Shown piece by piece: positions 1-37,500 of a stretch of 64,000 nucleotides of DNA. Source of the DNA: Polydactylus sextarius (taxonomy: Eukaryota; Chordata; Actinopteri; Polynemidae). The DNA lies in the NCBI GenBank assembly GCA_016801845.1, contig CM028927.1, forward strand, positions 15,252,501 through 15,316,500, given 5' to 3'. The position numbers were made by a program, and so were the translations under genes. Position 1 is the stretch's first letter. Every line of letters begins with the position of its first letter. Under the pieces are notes generated by a model, which did not search any database, was not told the origin of the DNA, and saw only the letters and a list, made by a program, of their open reading frames with translations.

Positions 1-1612
1 TATTCAGTCCGCCTCTATTGGGCAGACATAAAATGCAAAGATAGATTCAGAGTTTATTACACACATACACACACACACAAACACACAGTTACACACCCAT
101 CTTTCCTCTATGATACAAAAAGTCACAGGAGTCACCATGAATAATGGATAGTACCTGTGTTTTCAGAGACATCAAAAAAAAAAAAAAAAAAAAAACGGAC
201 AGACAGATGGAGATGGACTGTGTGCGTGCGTGTGTCTTTGATGCACTTCCTAAAATCCCTGTTGTTCGAGAGGAGCCCCACAGATTGTCATGTGTGTGTT
301 GCGTGTTCACATAGTTTTGGTTATGCATGAGTGACAGGCAGAACGTTTTCATTACTGTTCCCATTTTCATGGAGGAGAGAGATGAATTGATGGTTAAAGG
401 TCAGAAAAGAGCAGAAAGTGTTGGGGGAGCAAGAGGGAGGACTGGGCAGCTGATGGGTCGACAAAAAAGAAATTGAGAGAGGGAAGAATAAAAAAATGAG
501 AGAGAAAAGCACAGCAGGAAATGAAGGAAATGTCTTTGTGAAAGGAGGGTGTTGAAGTAACAACAATAATTATTATCAAGAACAAAAGAGGACGACATGC
601 CACTGAACCTAACCAAAATGGCCTTAATGGTGCTGCCCCTCCCAAACATAAAGGCCTTTCGACTAAGCTAACGGCACCCCTTATTTTTCTTAGTGTTTTT
701 GAGTGACAACCCATTTTGCCACTTCGTTAAACATGGAATAATTAGCACTTATGCAAAAGTGGGTGATGATTGCTGTTTATCATATGTGCTGCTTGTCATT
801 TGTTGACAGAGAGACAAAGAACGGGTCTTTCTCCTGTAATGAAATTGTTTGCCGCCTCGTGAGCGTGTGCCATTACACTGCATCTGAATTTGCAAAGCTT
901 TGCGTGATAATTCGTCCTCTCTTTTCTATTCTGTTGTGATCAATAAGGGATGAGCGTCTGTCAGGATGAATTTCACTGCAGCTCCCCTGGATTGAGTCAG
1001 AAAAAGTTCTGAAGTCCGTTTAATTGAGAGACTCGGAGGAGAGAAAGAGGAGTTCGGATTAAGGACGTCTCCATTCGTTAGCCTTGTGTCGATACGGTCT
1101 TGTCTGTCAATCCATATCTGTATTGATCTATTGTCAGTCCTGATGTACTGACCCAGGCTCTCAGACACTCAGACAAAGAAACGTATGCAGAGTTTGTCCA
1201 TCTATGGGGAATCTGAGGACGATGAAGCTGTCTTCTCTGACACATCTAGCATCAATAATTAATCCATTACCTCTATCCTACGTACCTCTATATTGTCTCT
1301 CTTTCTCTGATTCTCCTCTCTCAATCCACATCTGATATTACAGTAAGGTATCTTGTAAATATATATTATTGCCTATTTATTGGCTAAGTCCACAATCTTC
1401 TGTTCAGTATCTTTAGTCAGTATTCTGTTCAGTCATCTTCTGTATTTGTCCCTTGACCTTTGCCTTCTCAGTCAAACATTGTTTAAAAACAGGAGAGTTA
1501 ATACTGCTTGTGATGTCCTTGAGAAAACTCCTGAAGCTGTTGTATTTATATTGAATGAGACTGGAATCTACCGAACGTCAATTCTCTTCTTCCTATCTCT
1601 TCTCCTCTGTAG
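1..1612. other. epha10 intron, left edge
   Basis: No exon was recognised. It holds CA repeats (60-90), a 20-bp A run (about 175), and an unremarkable AT-rich remainder. The preceding exon, which would encode the first FN3 domain, must lie left of the window. Confidence 0.6.
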
Positions 1613-27618
<26,006 letters not shown>

Positions 27619-30160
27619 CAGGCAGTGGACACGCCGAGTCTCACGCTGCTGCTGCTGCTGCTGCAGTTGCAGTCAGATGATAGGGTGGAAACAAGGAGGG
27701 AGAGAACGAGAACGAGAGAGAGAGCGCTCTTCCAGTCTAAAGGAAAGATAAGTCGATCTTTCAGCCAACTGCACTCCTCTATTTACTCCTCCTTCTCACA
27801 CTTCCTCATGCCTTCCTTGATCCCTTCCTTCCTTTTTTTCTGTGAATCCCCCTCGGGAGACGAGCGGTATTCCTCTTGTAATTGAGTGGGGGATAGTAGC
27901 AGAGGAGTGATGTCATGTGACTTTTTTGTGTGACCTCTATCTGCACTTTGACCTTCAGTAACTGTGTCAGCTCCGTCTCGCTGGTTCTGGATCAGTTCGT
28001 TGTCCCCAATGTTATATTGTGTCCGGCAGAAGGAGCTCTGTCTGGAGACAACCTCTGAGCTGCAGGAGACACAGTAAACTACGCTGCAAACACATGGACA
28101 TGTGCTTAAAGAAAAATTTTACATTTTTGGGTGGAATTTCCCTTTACCATAACATCAATTCACTAAAAAAAACAACAACAACAAAAAATGAAACAATGTA
28201 TTGTCAGAGACAGAAACTGTTTTACTGGCTCTGGATCAGAGATGATTTCACATCAAACTGGAACTTATTTACGACACAACAAACACTGAGTCATATCATT
28301 GTACATCAGAGCTGATCTTGTATCAGATGGTAAAGGAAGATGTCTGAAGATGAAACAAGGCTGGAATGTAACCTGTGGTTTAAGAACGGCAGTTTAAGAA
28401 GACTGTGCTGTCCCATGTGAAGTATAGATGAACCCACAGGTCTAGTGTACTGTATAGTCCCACATACAGTATGAACGGAGCTGCATACTGTACTTTCAGG
28501 AACATCAGTCCTCTTTTTGTTATTTCTCCTCTTTGTGGCTTCTGACGGTGACAAACGCTGCAGGATCCAGATGTAAAACAAAGGGTTGAAAACGTGTGTT
28601 TTGATTGTTCATTCGTTTTGTTTTATACGTCGTCGTCCGTTTTTTTTTTTTTTTTTTTGCTAATCTCACTCACAGCTTTGATATTCCTTCGATCTTCTCC
28701 TCCTCCTCCTCCTCCTCTTCCATGCTTTCTAGTCGTTTTCTTTGTGCATTTCCAAGTGTCTAATTTCTCCCTTTAGCCTGCTGGATGCCATCTCAGCAAC
28801 GTAATCCTCCTCTTCTCCAAAGGCCTCTCTCACTACAGCGCTTAATACTCTGTATAGAACTTAGGCCAACTCTGGAAGATGGTCTGATTCACTTATTTAT
28901 CCATATTTATTTATGTTTACAGACTGTGACACAACCTCTCCAGAAAAGAGGTTGCAGAAGGTTTATTTAACTTATAGTATTTAAAAAAAAAAAAAAAAAA
29001 AAAAAAGAAAGAAAAAAGGAAAGAAGACAAGTTGAGGGTTTGATTTCTTACAAGACTGTGAATTTTTACCTGGACAGATGATTTGTTTTGACAGAAGGTG
29101 AGATGAACGCTGGAGGGTTTTCACTGTCAGCACACAGTATCTGTGTATTCTTAAACACTGGTTTTGCTACAGTTAATTCTTTGTCCATTATCATTGGATT
29201 TGCTGTATACATTACAACGTGTGCGTGTTGGAATATGGATCCAGAATTACAGAATGTCAAAAAGATGTTTTAGGTTTTATTTTTGTCTGGTTCTGTTGCT
29301 GTTGTGTATAATTTTCTATCTGTTGCTGTTTCAGTATCACACTCACACGCCATATGACCACGTGGTTGCACTCTTCTTTCCACTTATCTCCCAGAATCCT
29401 CTCTGTACAGTTGTCTGCCCCTTTTGCCTTTTCTGTCCCGTTTCAACGCAGGAGTTTTGAAGGAAGGCGTTTATCGGGGCATTATCGATTCTCATACAGT
29501 TTCACAATAGAGCGTAACATAACATTTTTGACCGGAATATTGTAACTGGTTTGTATTTGGTACAAAATATGATTTTATTTGTTATTTCTCCTCGTATTCC
29601 TCTTCCTCCTCCTTCTTCTTCTCTGTAACAGTTTTGTCAAATTAAGTCATTTGTCCTTATAGATGTTATCAGGCACATGCCAACATATCTGAAGAAACAC
29701 TTAGTCCCTTTACACACACACACACACACACACAAACAAGACAACACACACAGTCACCGACAAAAACAAGCTGGACCTCGTCACCACGATGAATGAAACT
29801 CAAATAACTTCCCATCTCGACTCCCTTGCCCCCTCTTCCCTTCTCTGTTACTGTGACCATTATGATATGTTTAATACTGTAAATATGTATTTGAAAATGC
29901 TAAATCTATTTTTATAATTTGTTTGAAAAAAAAAAAAACAATGTGTTGAATATAATATCAGCTCACTGTGTAAGGGTTTTATTTGTTTCAATTTAGGGCC
30001 ATAGCTGAAACACTGGTGTTTGGAATATAAAACTGAGAAAAAAAAAAGTTTCTTTTTTCTTTTTTTGGTTAGTTTTTGATGATTTTTACCTGTTAGAAGA
30101 AAATCTGATGGCTGTTGCAATATTGAAATGTGTTATTAAAAAATCTCCAATACAAACATA
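27619..30160 (+). other. epha10: epha10 3' untranslated region (extent inferred)
   Basis: No further exon is seen. The stretch holds a (CTG)6 run 27 bp after the stop (27646-27663), AT-rich and T-rich stretches, a 24-bp A run (about 28982), a (CA)n (about 29707) and a perfect Pumilio-type TGTAAATA (29878-29885). The only good polyadenylation hexamer I found is ATTAAA at 30135-30140, with no AATAAA upstream in the stretch; this sets the proposed end. Transcript data could shorten it. Confidence 0.4.
30135..30140 (+). terminator. Candidate poly(A) signal of epha10
   Basis: ATTAAA, the commonest variant hexamer, lies about 2.5 kb after the stop and is followed within 60 bp by a T-rich stretch (tttttccttttctttg). 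Confidence 0.35.
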
Positions 30161-30609
30161 TAGTTTTTCCTTTTCTTTGTCCGTGTTTTCTGTTTCTGTA
30201 CTGAAACAGATGGTGATAGAGGAGATGTTTGGGCCAATATCAGTATTTTTAACATATAACATTGCAGGTTAAAGTACATGTTGAAAAATAACTTGAATGT
30301 CTAAACACTCCAGGAAGAGTAACCAGTTTCTCTCTGATGGTTCAGGTTGTGTATTTCAAGGTGCAGCTCTGAGGAACTCAGCAGTAAAAAAACAAAAGAT
30401 GGACTCTTCTCCCAATTACCCGTCTGCTGTTTAATTTTCACGTCTGGTGCAAAGAAACGAATGTACAGCCGCTCATTTCTCTCTAACCTCGAGGCTGCCC
30501 GAGCTTCTTGTGCTTACCTGCGTTTTACGAGGTTAATGCCCTGTATCCACTTACATCCACTCAGCTCCACCATGCGAACTTATTAAGTCTCTCTCTCTCT
30601 GTCTTTCTC

Positions 30610-30740
30610 TGCAGAGCTGAGGTTATATTACTTACTGCTTTATTACGCAACGCCCACCTTTAGACCAGCAACGAGCATATGGGAAATGATTGTAAATGCA
30701 AATTAACGTTGCGTGGGATTGCTGTGGGCAAGCGTGTGGG
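30610..30740. promoter_or_regulatory. Candidate element with POU octamer 3' of epha10
   Basis: Contains a perfect ATGCAAAT octamer (30696-30703) followed by TAACG in non-repetitive sequence. Confidence 0.25.
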
Positions 30741-33602
30741 TGTGGAAGTGAAGCGCAATCATATGAGCTTCTGTGTCTGTTCACATGGGGTCAGCATGTG
30801 TGTTTAAAACTGTGAGTGTGTGTGTGTTGGTGGGGGGTCCACCAGCAGCATCAGAGAATGAGATCTTTGTATTTATCTCATACAGTTGTAGCAGCAATCC
30901 ATACTTTTTATATTACAGTCTTATTGGAGTTGAGGATTGGAGGTTGAGACTTAATGAGTTTCATCACCGGCCGCAGATTTCTGAACCTCCAGCACAATCA
31001 AACATCACCTCTTTCGGATGCTGCTCGGCGGACACACATCTGAGCAGCATCTGCAGTATCGCTAGATGTGAACAATTCATTATCAGAGGCATATTGTGGA
31101 TTTGTAGCTTGCGATTGAGATGTATTGTCATTAAAAAAAAAATAACAGGAACTCTTATTTACTTATGTCGAGGTTCATCAAGGTTCAGTTGATGAACACT
31201 GAAGTAATTGCAATCACTCTACGCAGACTACTGTATATAAAATACATGTGCAAAAATATTTGTCTGGATCTAATCTACATAATGTAATGATGAAATACTA
31301 CTAATAGTCTTGACACTTGACTCCGTCCTTTTTAGAATCACAAGCCATCGCAGCAGCGAGTTTGACGTCTTAGTTAATCAACATTTCTCACAGTAACTCT
31401 CTCCAGTGCTGAGGGGGTTTTGTGTTAGCTTACGAGTTAGGGCGTAAATCTTCAATTAGATTTTCTTGTATATTCACTGTAAATGAGACTGGGACAGAGA
31501 GATGCTGCAGATTGAAGGAGATTGTGTCTGGAAATGCAAAAAAAAACAAAGTCTACAGAACTACACAGAATTCATCATTTTATCGAAGCTACGTCTGCAC
31601 TCAACACATTTCACACTTCACATGTGATGTCCCCTGGTAAAAATAACTCATTAAAGTGGGGAAATGTTGATTATCATTTAATAGGTTTATGTTTATCTAA
31701 GAAAAATACCAGACATTGTGATCAAGCCAAAACAGTCCATTAATATCTTCATTAGTGCGACAACAATATCTCCACAAAATCTCTGAAGATTTATATTTTT
31801 ATATCATTTTAAACTTGTAGACATTTTAAGTTCTGTAAAGTTTTGGTAACCAAATTGTAAAATGAATCAATAAACCTCGGTTGAAATATTAAAATTGTAT
31901 TAATTTTCAGGTTCCAGCTTCTGAAATCTGAAAAATACACTGTTTTCTGTTTTAAATGATTATAAATTCAATATATTTAGATTTCAAACTATTGTTTGGG
32001 CCAAACTTGTCCAATGTCACCTTTGTTTACAGATTAAAAGTGCTGATTTTTGAAATAATTGCAGCTGTATATCCTTAAGCCTGGACTTTACACATCTGTT
32101 GTATCCCTGTAAGATGAAACCTTGGAAAATAAAGAGGGTTTTGCATTTTAAAAACAAAGGGAAAAATGTGTTTAGAGAAGTCAAGGAGTCAAGAAATACC
32201 ACAGAGCAAGTGGAAGAGGAAAAATGGCTTCAAAGGAGCACATGGGAAAGCAGACAACACCTCTGTAAAGACATTAGTGATTCCCAGCTGTGTGCTGAGA
32301 GCCCTCCCCTTCTTGTCCTCCCTCTATCCCTCACTCCCTCTGCTCCATGTGAAGATTAAAGTGAGCAGCATAAAGGGGAGAGCGGTCCACCTCTAAGCTA
32401 GTGTGAAGGGGAAACTTCCCCCCAGTACAAAAGTTCTGCTCTCCGCTCTTTGCTAAAGCGTGCCGCAGCTCAAATCGGCTTTTAGAAATTAATCCCTGCA
32501 TTATGGAGGGAGTAAAGTAAACAAACAGAAGACAGGATGGGGACCTGCGAGGGTGAGATGGAGGAGGAGTGGGTGAGGGAGCTGTGAGATGGTAAGGGAT
32601 GAGGAGGGGTGGGGGGTGGTTGTAGGTAAAAGCTTGTGTTTCTCTAGAGGAAAAGAGACGTGAAGGCCGCTGTGTTCTTCTTCTACATGTGTTAACGTGT
32701 GTGTACAGAGTGAAGGAAGAGCAGGCTGAAGAGGTGACAGAGTCGGCGGGTGAAAGGAGGAAATGAAGCAGCAAAGGGCTGTCAAGTCCTCAGGGACGCT
32801 CCTGAGAGAAGAGCGACACAGCCTTTTTGCTCCATGATCTTAAAGCCCTCTCATATGTCCAGCTTATTACTGGCTTTGTCTTTCCTGGCTTCATTCAACC
32901 ACTTTTCCCCCGTGGCCAAGAGTCATTGTCTGCAAATCCTCCTCCTGCTGCCTCCTCTGCTTCCCTCTCTCCTTTTCCCATCCTATCTCTCCACTGAGAG
33001 GTACTTAGATAAGGCCTGGGGTTCAGCCTGAAGAAATCAGAACTTCCCACTGAGCCCAGATTAAACTCTGAGTGACCGAACACGCAACTTCTCTCACTCT
33101 CTCTGCGGTTGACTAGTGAAGGGTTTTCATCTCTCTTTCGTTTAAACACCCGTCTGTCTGGACGCCCCCTGAGACTCTGTGTAAGTGCATTTTCAGTCCC
33201 TCTCTGCTTGTCGCCGTCTCACCATGTATCTGACGTCTTGTCATCGCTCTCCATCTCTCAAACTTCTCTGTTCACCCTCTACATACCCAAACATTTAAAA
33301 AAAAAAAAAAAAAAAAAACTTCACAACAACACAAGTCTATTCCACGTCTACAGATTTACACTGATGCATCCTGCTTCTCTCGATCTACCAGTGATTTGAC
33401 CTCAACATTTCCACTTCACCCCCCACCAGGATGATAGACTACAAATGATTTAGCAGAGTGGCATCCCGCTGTTTGTGTGTGTTTTTCTCTTTTAAATCCA
33501 CAATCCCTAACAACGAAGCAGCCAAGCAGAACGACACTAAACTGACACTGAGCCTCTGACCTGAGGTGTTGGCACAGTATTGATGTTTACTGCAGTCCCA
33601 TA

Positions 33603-33616
33603 CTGCCCCTTGGTGG
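33603..33616 (-). promoter_or_regulatory. CTCF-like motif (between epha10 and prep)
   Basis: On the minus strand this reads CCACCAAGGGGCAG, one change from the consensus core. Motif evidence only. Confidence 0.35.
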
Positions 33617-34145
33617 CTTAAGTGAGAAGTAAATTTGGCAGATAGTTAAGATATTTAATCCTACTTTATACCTCTTATCCACTACATTGTTTCCTCTCTA
33701 TTACATTTATCTGACTGTAATAGTTGCTTTCACTATAGCATTAAATGTGAGTCAGAAGCTAGAAACAGTCTTACTTACTTTACAGTGTTTTACTTGATAA
33801 TCACTGATTAATTTTCCATCGAATGACTGAAACTTTCGCCTCAAGACTGAACTAGTTTGGAGTGTATTTCTTACATAAGGGATACTAGAGATTATAAAGA
33901 CATACAATTTAAAAAAAGATATTTTATTGCAATTTTTCAAAGCATCAAGAAAAAAAACAGTTTTTTAGTGCACAAGTTGTCGTAATCTACAGTTAAGAGC
34001 TGTTTAATAAAAGTATTTTTGATTTTTTATCGATCTGTAGTTGTTGGTTATTTGTTATGTTAAATCACAATTCATCAACATTTCATTTGTCTCTAATCAT
34101 TACACAACCATTCACTCCTCCTTTCATTATTTTAGTTCATTTGTT

Positions 34146-34151
34146 TTTATT
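34146..34151 (-). terminator. Candidate poly(A) signal of prep
   Basis: TTTATT on the plus strand is AATAAA on the prep strand, 82 bases after the stop codon. A second candidate lies at 33923-33928. Both are followed on the prep strand by AT-rich sequence, so either could be used. Confidence 0.4.
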
Positions 34152-34232
34152 TCTACCACTTTAATACAAAATAAAAAATAAAATTGAATAAGAATCATCC
34201 CTCACTGTTCATTTTTCTTTCCTTTCAGGTTC

Positions 34233-34527
34233 TCACTCCTTCCAGCTGAGCCCCAGAGTCTCTGCGATGAAGGAGAAGATGTGAGTGTCCTCCAAAATGG
34301 CCTTGGCGGTGGGTTTCCCTGCACCGTGCCCACTACGGGTGTCCACCCTGACCATCACAGGCTGACACTGCACAGAGCTGCTGCCCACCCCGTGCTGCAA
34401 GGCGGCACAGTACTTCAGAGTGTGCAGAGGCACCACACGATCATCGTGATCTGCTGTCAGGAGCAGGACAGCGGGATACGGAGGGCCAGAGTAAGGCGGC
34501 AGAGGAAGATTATGGAGAGGAGAATAC
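34233..34527 (-). CDS. prep: prep last coding exon (Asp640, His679)
   Basis: Encodes KYSPLHNLPLPPYSGPPYPA, VLLLTADHDDRVVPLHTLK, then RVDTRSGHGAGKPTAKAIL and the end LGLSWKE, TGA. It holds the catalytic Asp and His. Human has an acidic EADD stretch where this fish has a Pro-rich one before YP. Acceptor ctctgcag. Confidence 0.95.
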
Positions 34528-37500
34528 CTGCAGAGAGGGTGAGAGAGACCAGTAGGAAATGGAAAATGTGAGAAGTTTCTCTTACAAAAGAGACGAGGGA
34601 CTCGATGCACCTTGATGTGACTCAAACACCTAGATGAGGGTTTATTTAGTTTTCAGTGTCAGAGAGGAGAAATCACCCAACTGAGGAAATATAAAAAGGA
34701 CATCACGCATAATAATAATACCAGCTATGAATAGAGCTGTGCTGCTAGGCAACAGTGCTAAAAATCCTACTGGAAGAAATATTCCCATGTCTGATTACAC
34801 AGAAATAGAGGAAACCGTTAAAATTGTGATCATTTACTTTAACTTTGCAGAGAGAGCTGATGGGGGAGTGACTGACACAAAAAATGAGGTGAACTCACTA
34901 AATTACAAAATAACGTTCACTGTCAGCTAACGTGCTATTTTACTGTTTAAAATGTTTGTTTTAACTATTATTGCCTCCATTTCCACAAAAATTAACATGG
35001 CAGCAATGAGTGGCAAGGAATTATAATCATTACATTTCACATTGTGTATAATTTCATCTTTCAAATCAGCTAAAATCAGAATATCACCATAACTTTGCTT
35101 TAACGCTTTTAATTTATTTGCACTCATTAAAGCGACGACAGACAGGCCAGAAGCCACACATCAGGACTGGAGCATTAACTGTAATCTATTCTCATTTCAG
35201 TGAGTTGTTTAGTAGGTGATGTGTGTGTTTGAGTGAGTGTGAGAGTTTCGTACTTGATGAGCCACTTGAATTGCTCCGGGTCATCAGAGCAGCCATAGTC
35301 AGTGGTCCAGGCGTGGCCGATGGTGAATTTGTGGAACTTGAGCATATCCATCACTCCAACTTCTGCCACGGCACAGCCATACAGGTCTGGACGCTGGTTC
35401 ACACATGCCGCTATGTGTATGTATGTATGTGTGTGTGTAAAAAAAAAAATCAGTGTTATAGACTGACTTTGCTAATAAACACACATACATCCTCTTTATT
35501 TCACATTTTAGGACACAATCACTCCTAAATGGCCACTTACACGCCACAGAAAAGGCTCATTATTTGGGTTTGTGTGACGCCATATGGCGGCTGGTCTTTG
35601 GCAAATGATGTGATTAACCACTGTTTAATGTTCTGTATAATAGCTAAATTAATTGAAGCTAAGCAGCTAACTGCTGTTAGAAGAACTTGACATTAGGGAT
35701 TATGACAGAAATGTATTATATAGAAAGTAGCGTGTTGTGATCAACACAGCTGGGGATTAAAACAGAGCAGTGATCTTAGCTTGATGTTGGAGCGAATGCT
35801 TTATTTTTTGGGCAAAACCATGAAATGTAGCCTTGTGGGTTAAACTGTGTAGAAGTGGTAGCTGAGCTGTTAAACTGAGGAGAGGTGGAGGTAAAGCTCC
35901 ATTACCAAATTTGAGCCAGTGAGTTTCACACGTAATGGACTCGGTCTCACTTTCTCTTGCTCTCTCTCTGCTTTCGTCACTTTATTTCCCACTCAATAAA
36001 TAAATACATAAAACACAAATGCACACAGAGCTGATCCCACACTCACCCACTAGCAGCCCTCCATTAGAGGCTCCATTAATAGCGATGCGGCTGGCTGTGG
36101 TGTACTTCTCCTGGATCAGATACTCTGCTGCACACTGGAAGTCATCAAAGCAGTTTTGTTTGTTCCCCAAAGTGCCAGCTACAAACACACAACACAGCAG
36201 AAGTTGTGTAAGCTTGGAGTTAAATAACAGAAAACTCACTTTGAATCTTGTCTTAGCAACACTAACTCTTGTTTTTTTGCTTTTGTGCTTTCACCTTTGT
36301 GCCATGTGAGGCCGTATTCTCCACCACCGCGGATGTTGGCCACTGCCAGAATACCTCCCAGGTGTCTCACATACAGCAGGTATGCAACACTGACAAAACA
36401 GACAAGTAAAAAAAGGTAAGTAATGGTAAGTACAGGTAAACAATCACCTAAAATGGTTAAATTTGAGATCAGAATCCTTTGAAAATCCTATCCCTGCATA
36501 ATATATATATATATATATACATACACATACACACACAATAAAACATCTCTTCAGCAACACTGATGTATACAACACCTTGTTATGTAATAAATGAGTTGTA
36601 TAAGAACCCTCATGCACCCTCATACATTTATCTGCCAGTGAATGGTTTGTTTACAACAGTGGCAAGAACAAGCAGGCGTCTGCATTGTTGTGCTCTATGT
36701 TGGTATTGTAGTTGTGACTTGAGTTATCATCACATCATCTGTCATCGGTCATCTGTCTGCGCTGTAGTTCCATCAGTGAATGTCAGAGAAATTTGTAGCA
36801 CCTGCTGTCAACAGATTTAGGATGCATCAGTTACACTTACTTATAATACGGTTGTATGGAAGCCTCAAACCCTCCGTATCCATAAAGGAAAACAGGATTA
36901 GTCCCATCCTTCTTCAGGCCTTTGGCGTGAACTAAGAACATGGGGATCTTGGTTCCATCTTTACTGGGATAAAACACCTAAAATATATATATATAAAGGA
37001 GTAGATTATATTTTACATAACCTGAAGTTTATTGGCACAAATAAAGAGAGATCTGAGAATGAAGGCAGGTGATCTACAAGTAAAAGGAGATAAAACAAGG
37101 GACATTACCTGGGTGGTCTGATAGTCTTCTTGCTTGACACCTTTGACCTCCACCTCCCTGAACACTTTAGGCTCTGGGTTCGATTCACTCAGATCACAGT
37201 GGTAAATGATACCTAGATACCAAAGACATTGATCATTGATGATAATGATCTTTTTTATATATATATTAAAAAATATTGACTTAAGACCAAATATCTGGAT
37301 ATTTTCATTTTAATGATGGTGAAAATGATCAAGAACAAAAGAAAGTTAATACTCTTTTAGGTCAGACAGGAGCGACATTTTATAACATTTTACTTTAAAG
37401 GTGACAGAGAATAAAAAACGTTTTTACTTCGTCTTTGTTGAAGAACAATCCATGTATGGTTTATTTATTATTCCATTTCCAAAACAAAAACAAAAACAAA

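Larger units (their letters stand above)
30161..34145. other. Convergent intergenic spacer between epha10 and prep
   Basis: No gene was found. It contains an octamer-bearing stretch (30610-30740), a TAATCC-bearing stretch (32350-32520), an A run at 33299-33318 and a reverse CTCF-like motif (33603-33616). The open frames here have no splice signals or protein likeness. Confidence 0.5.
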
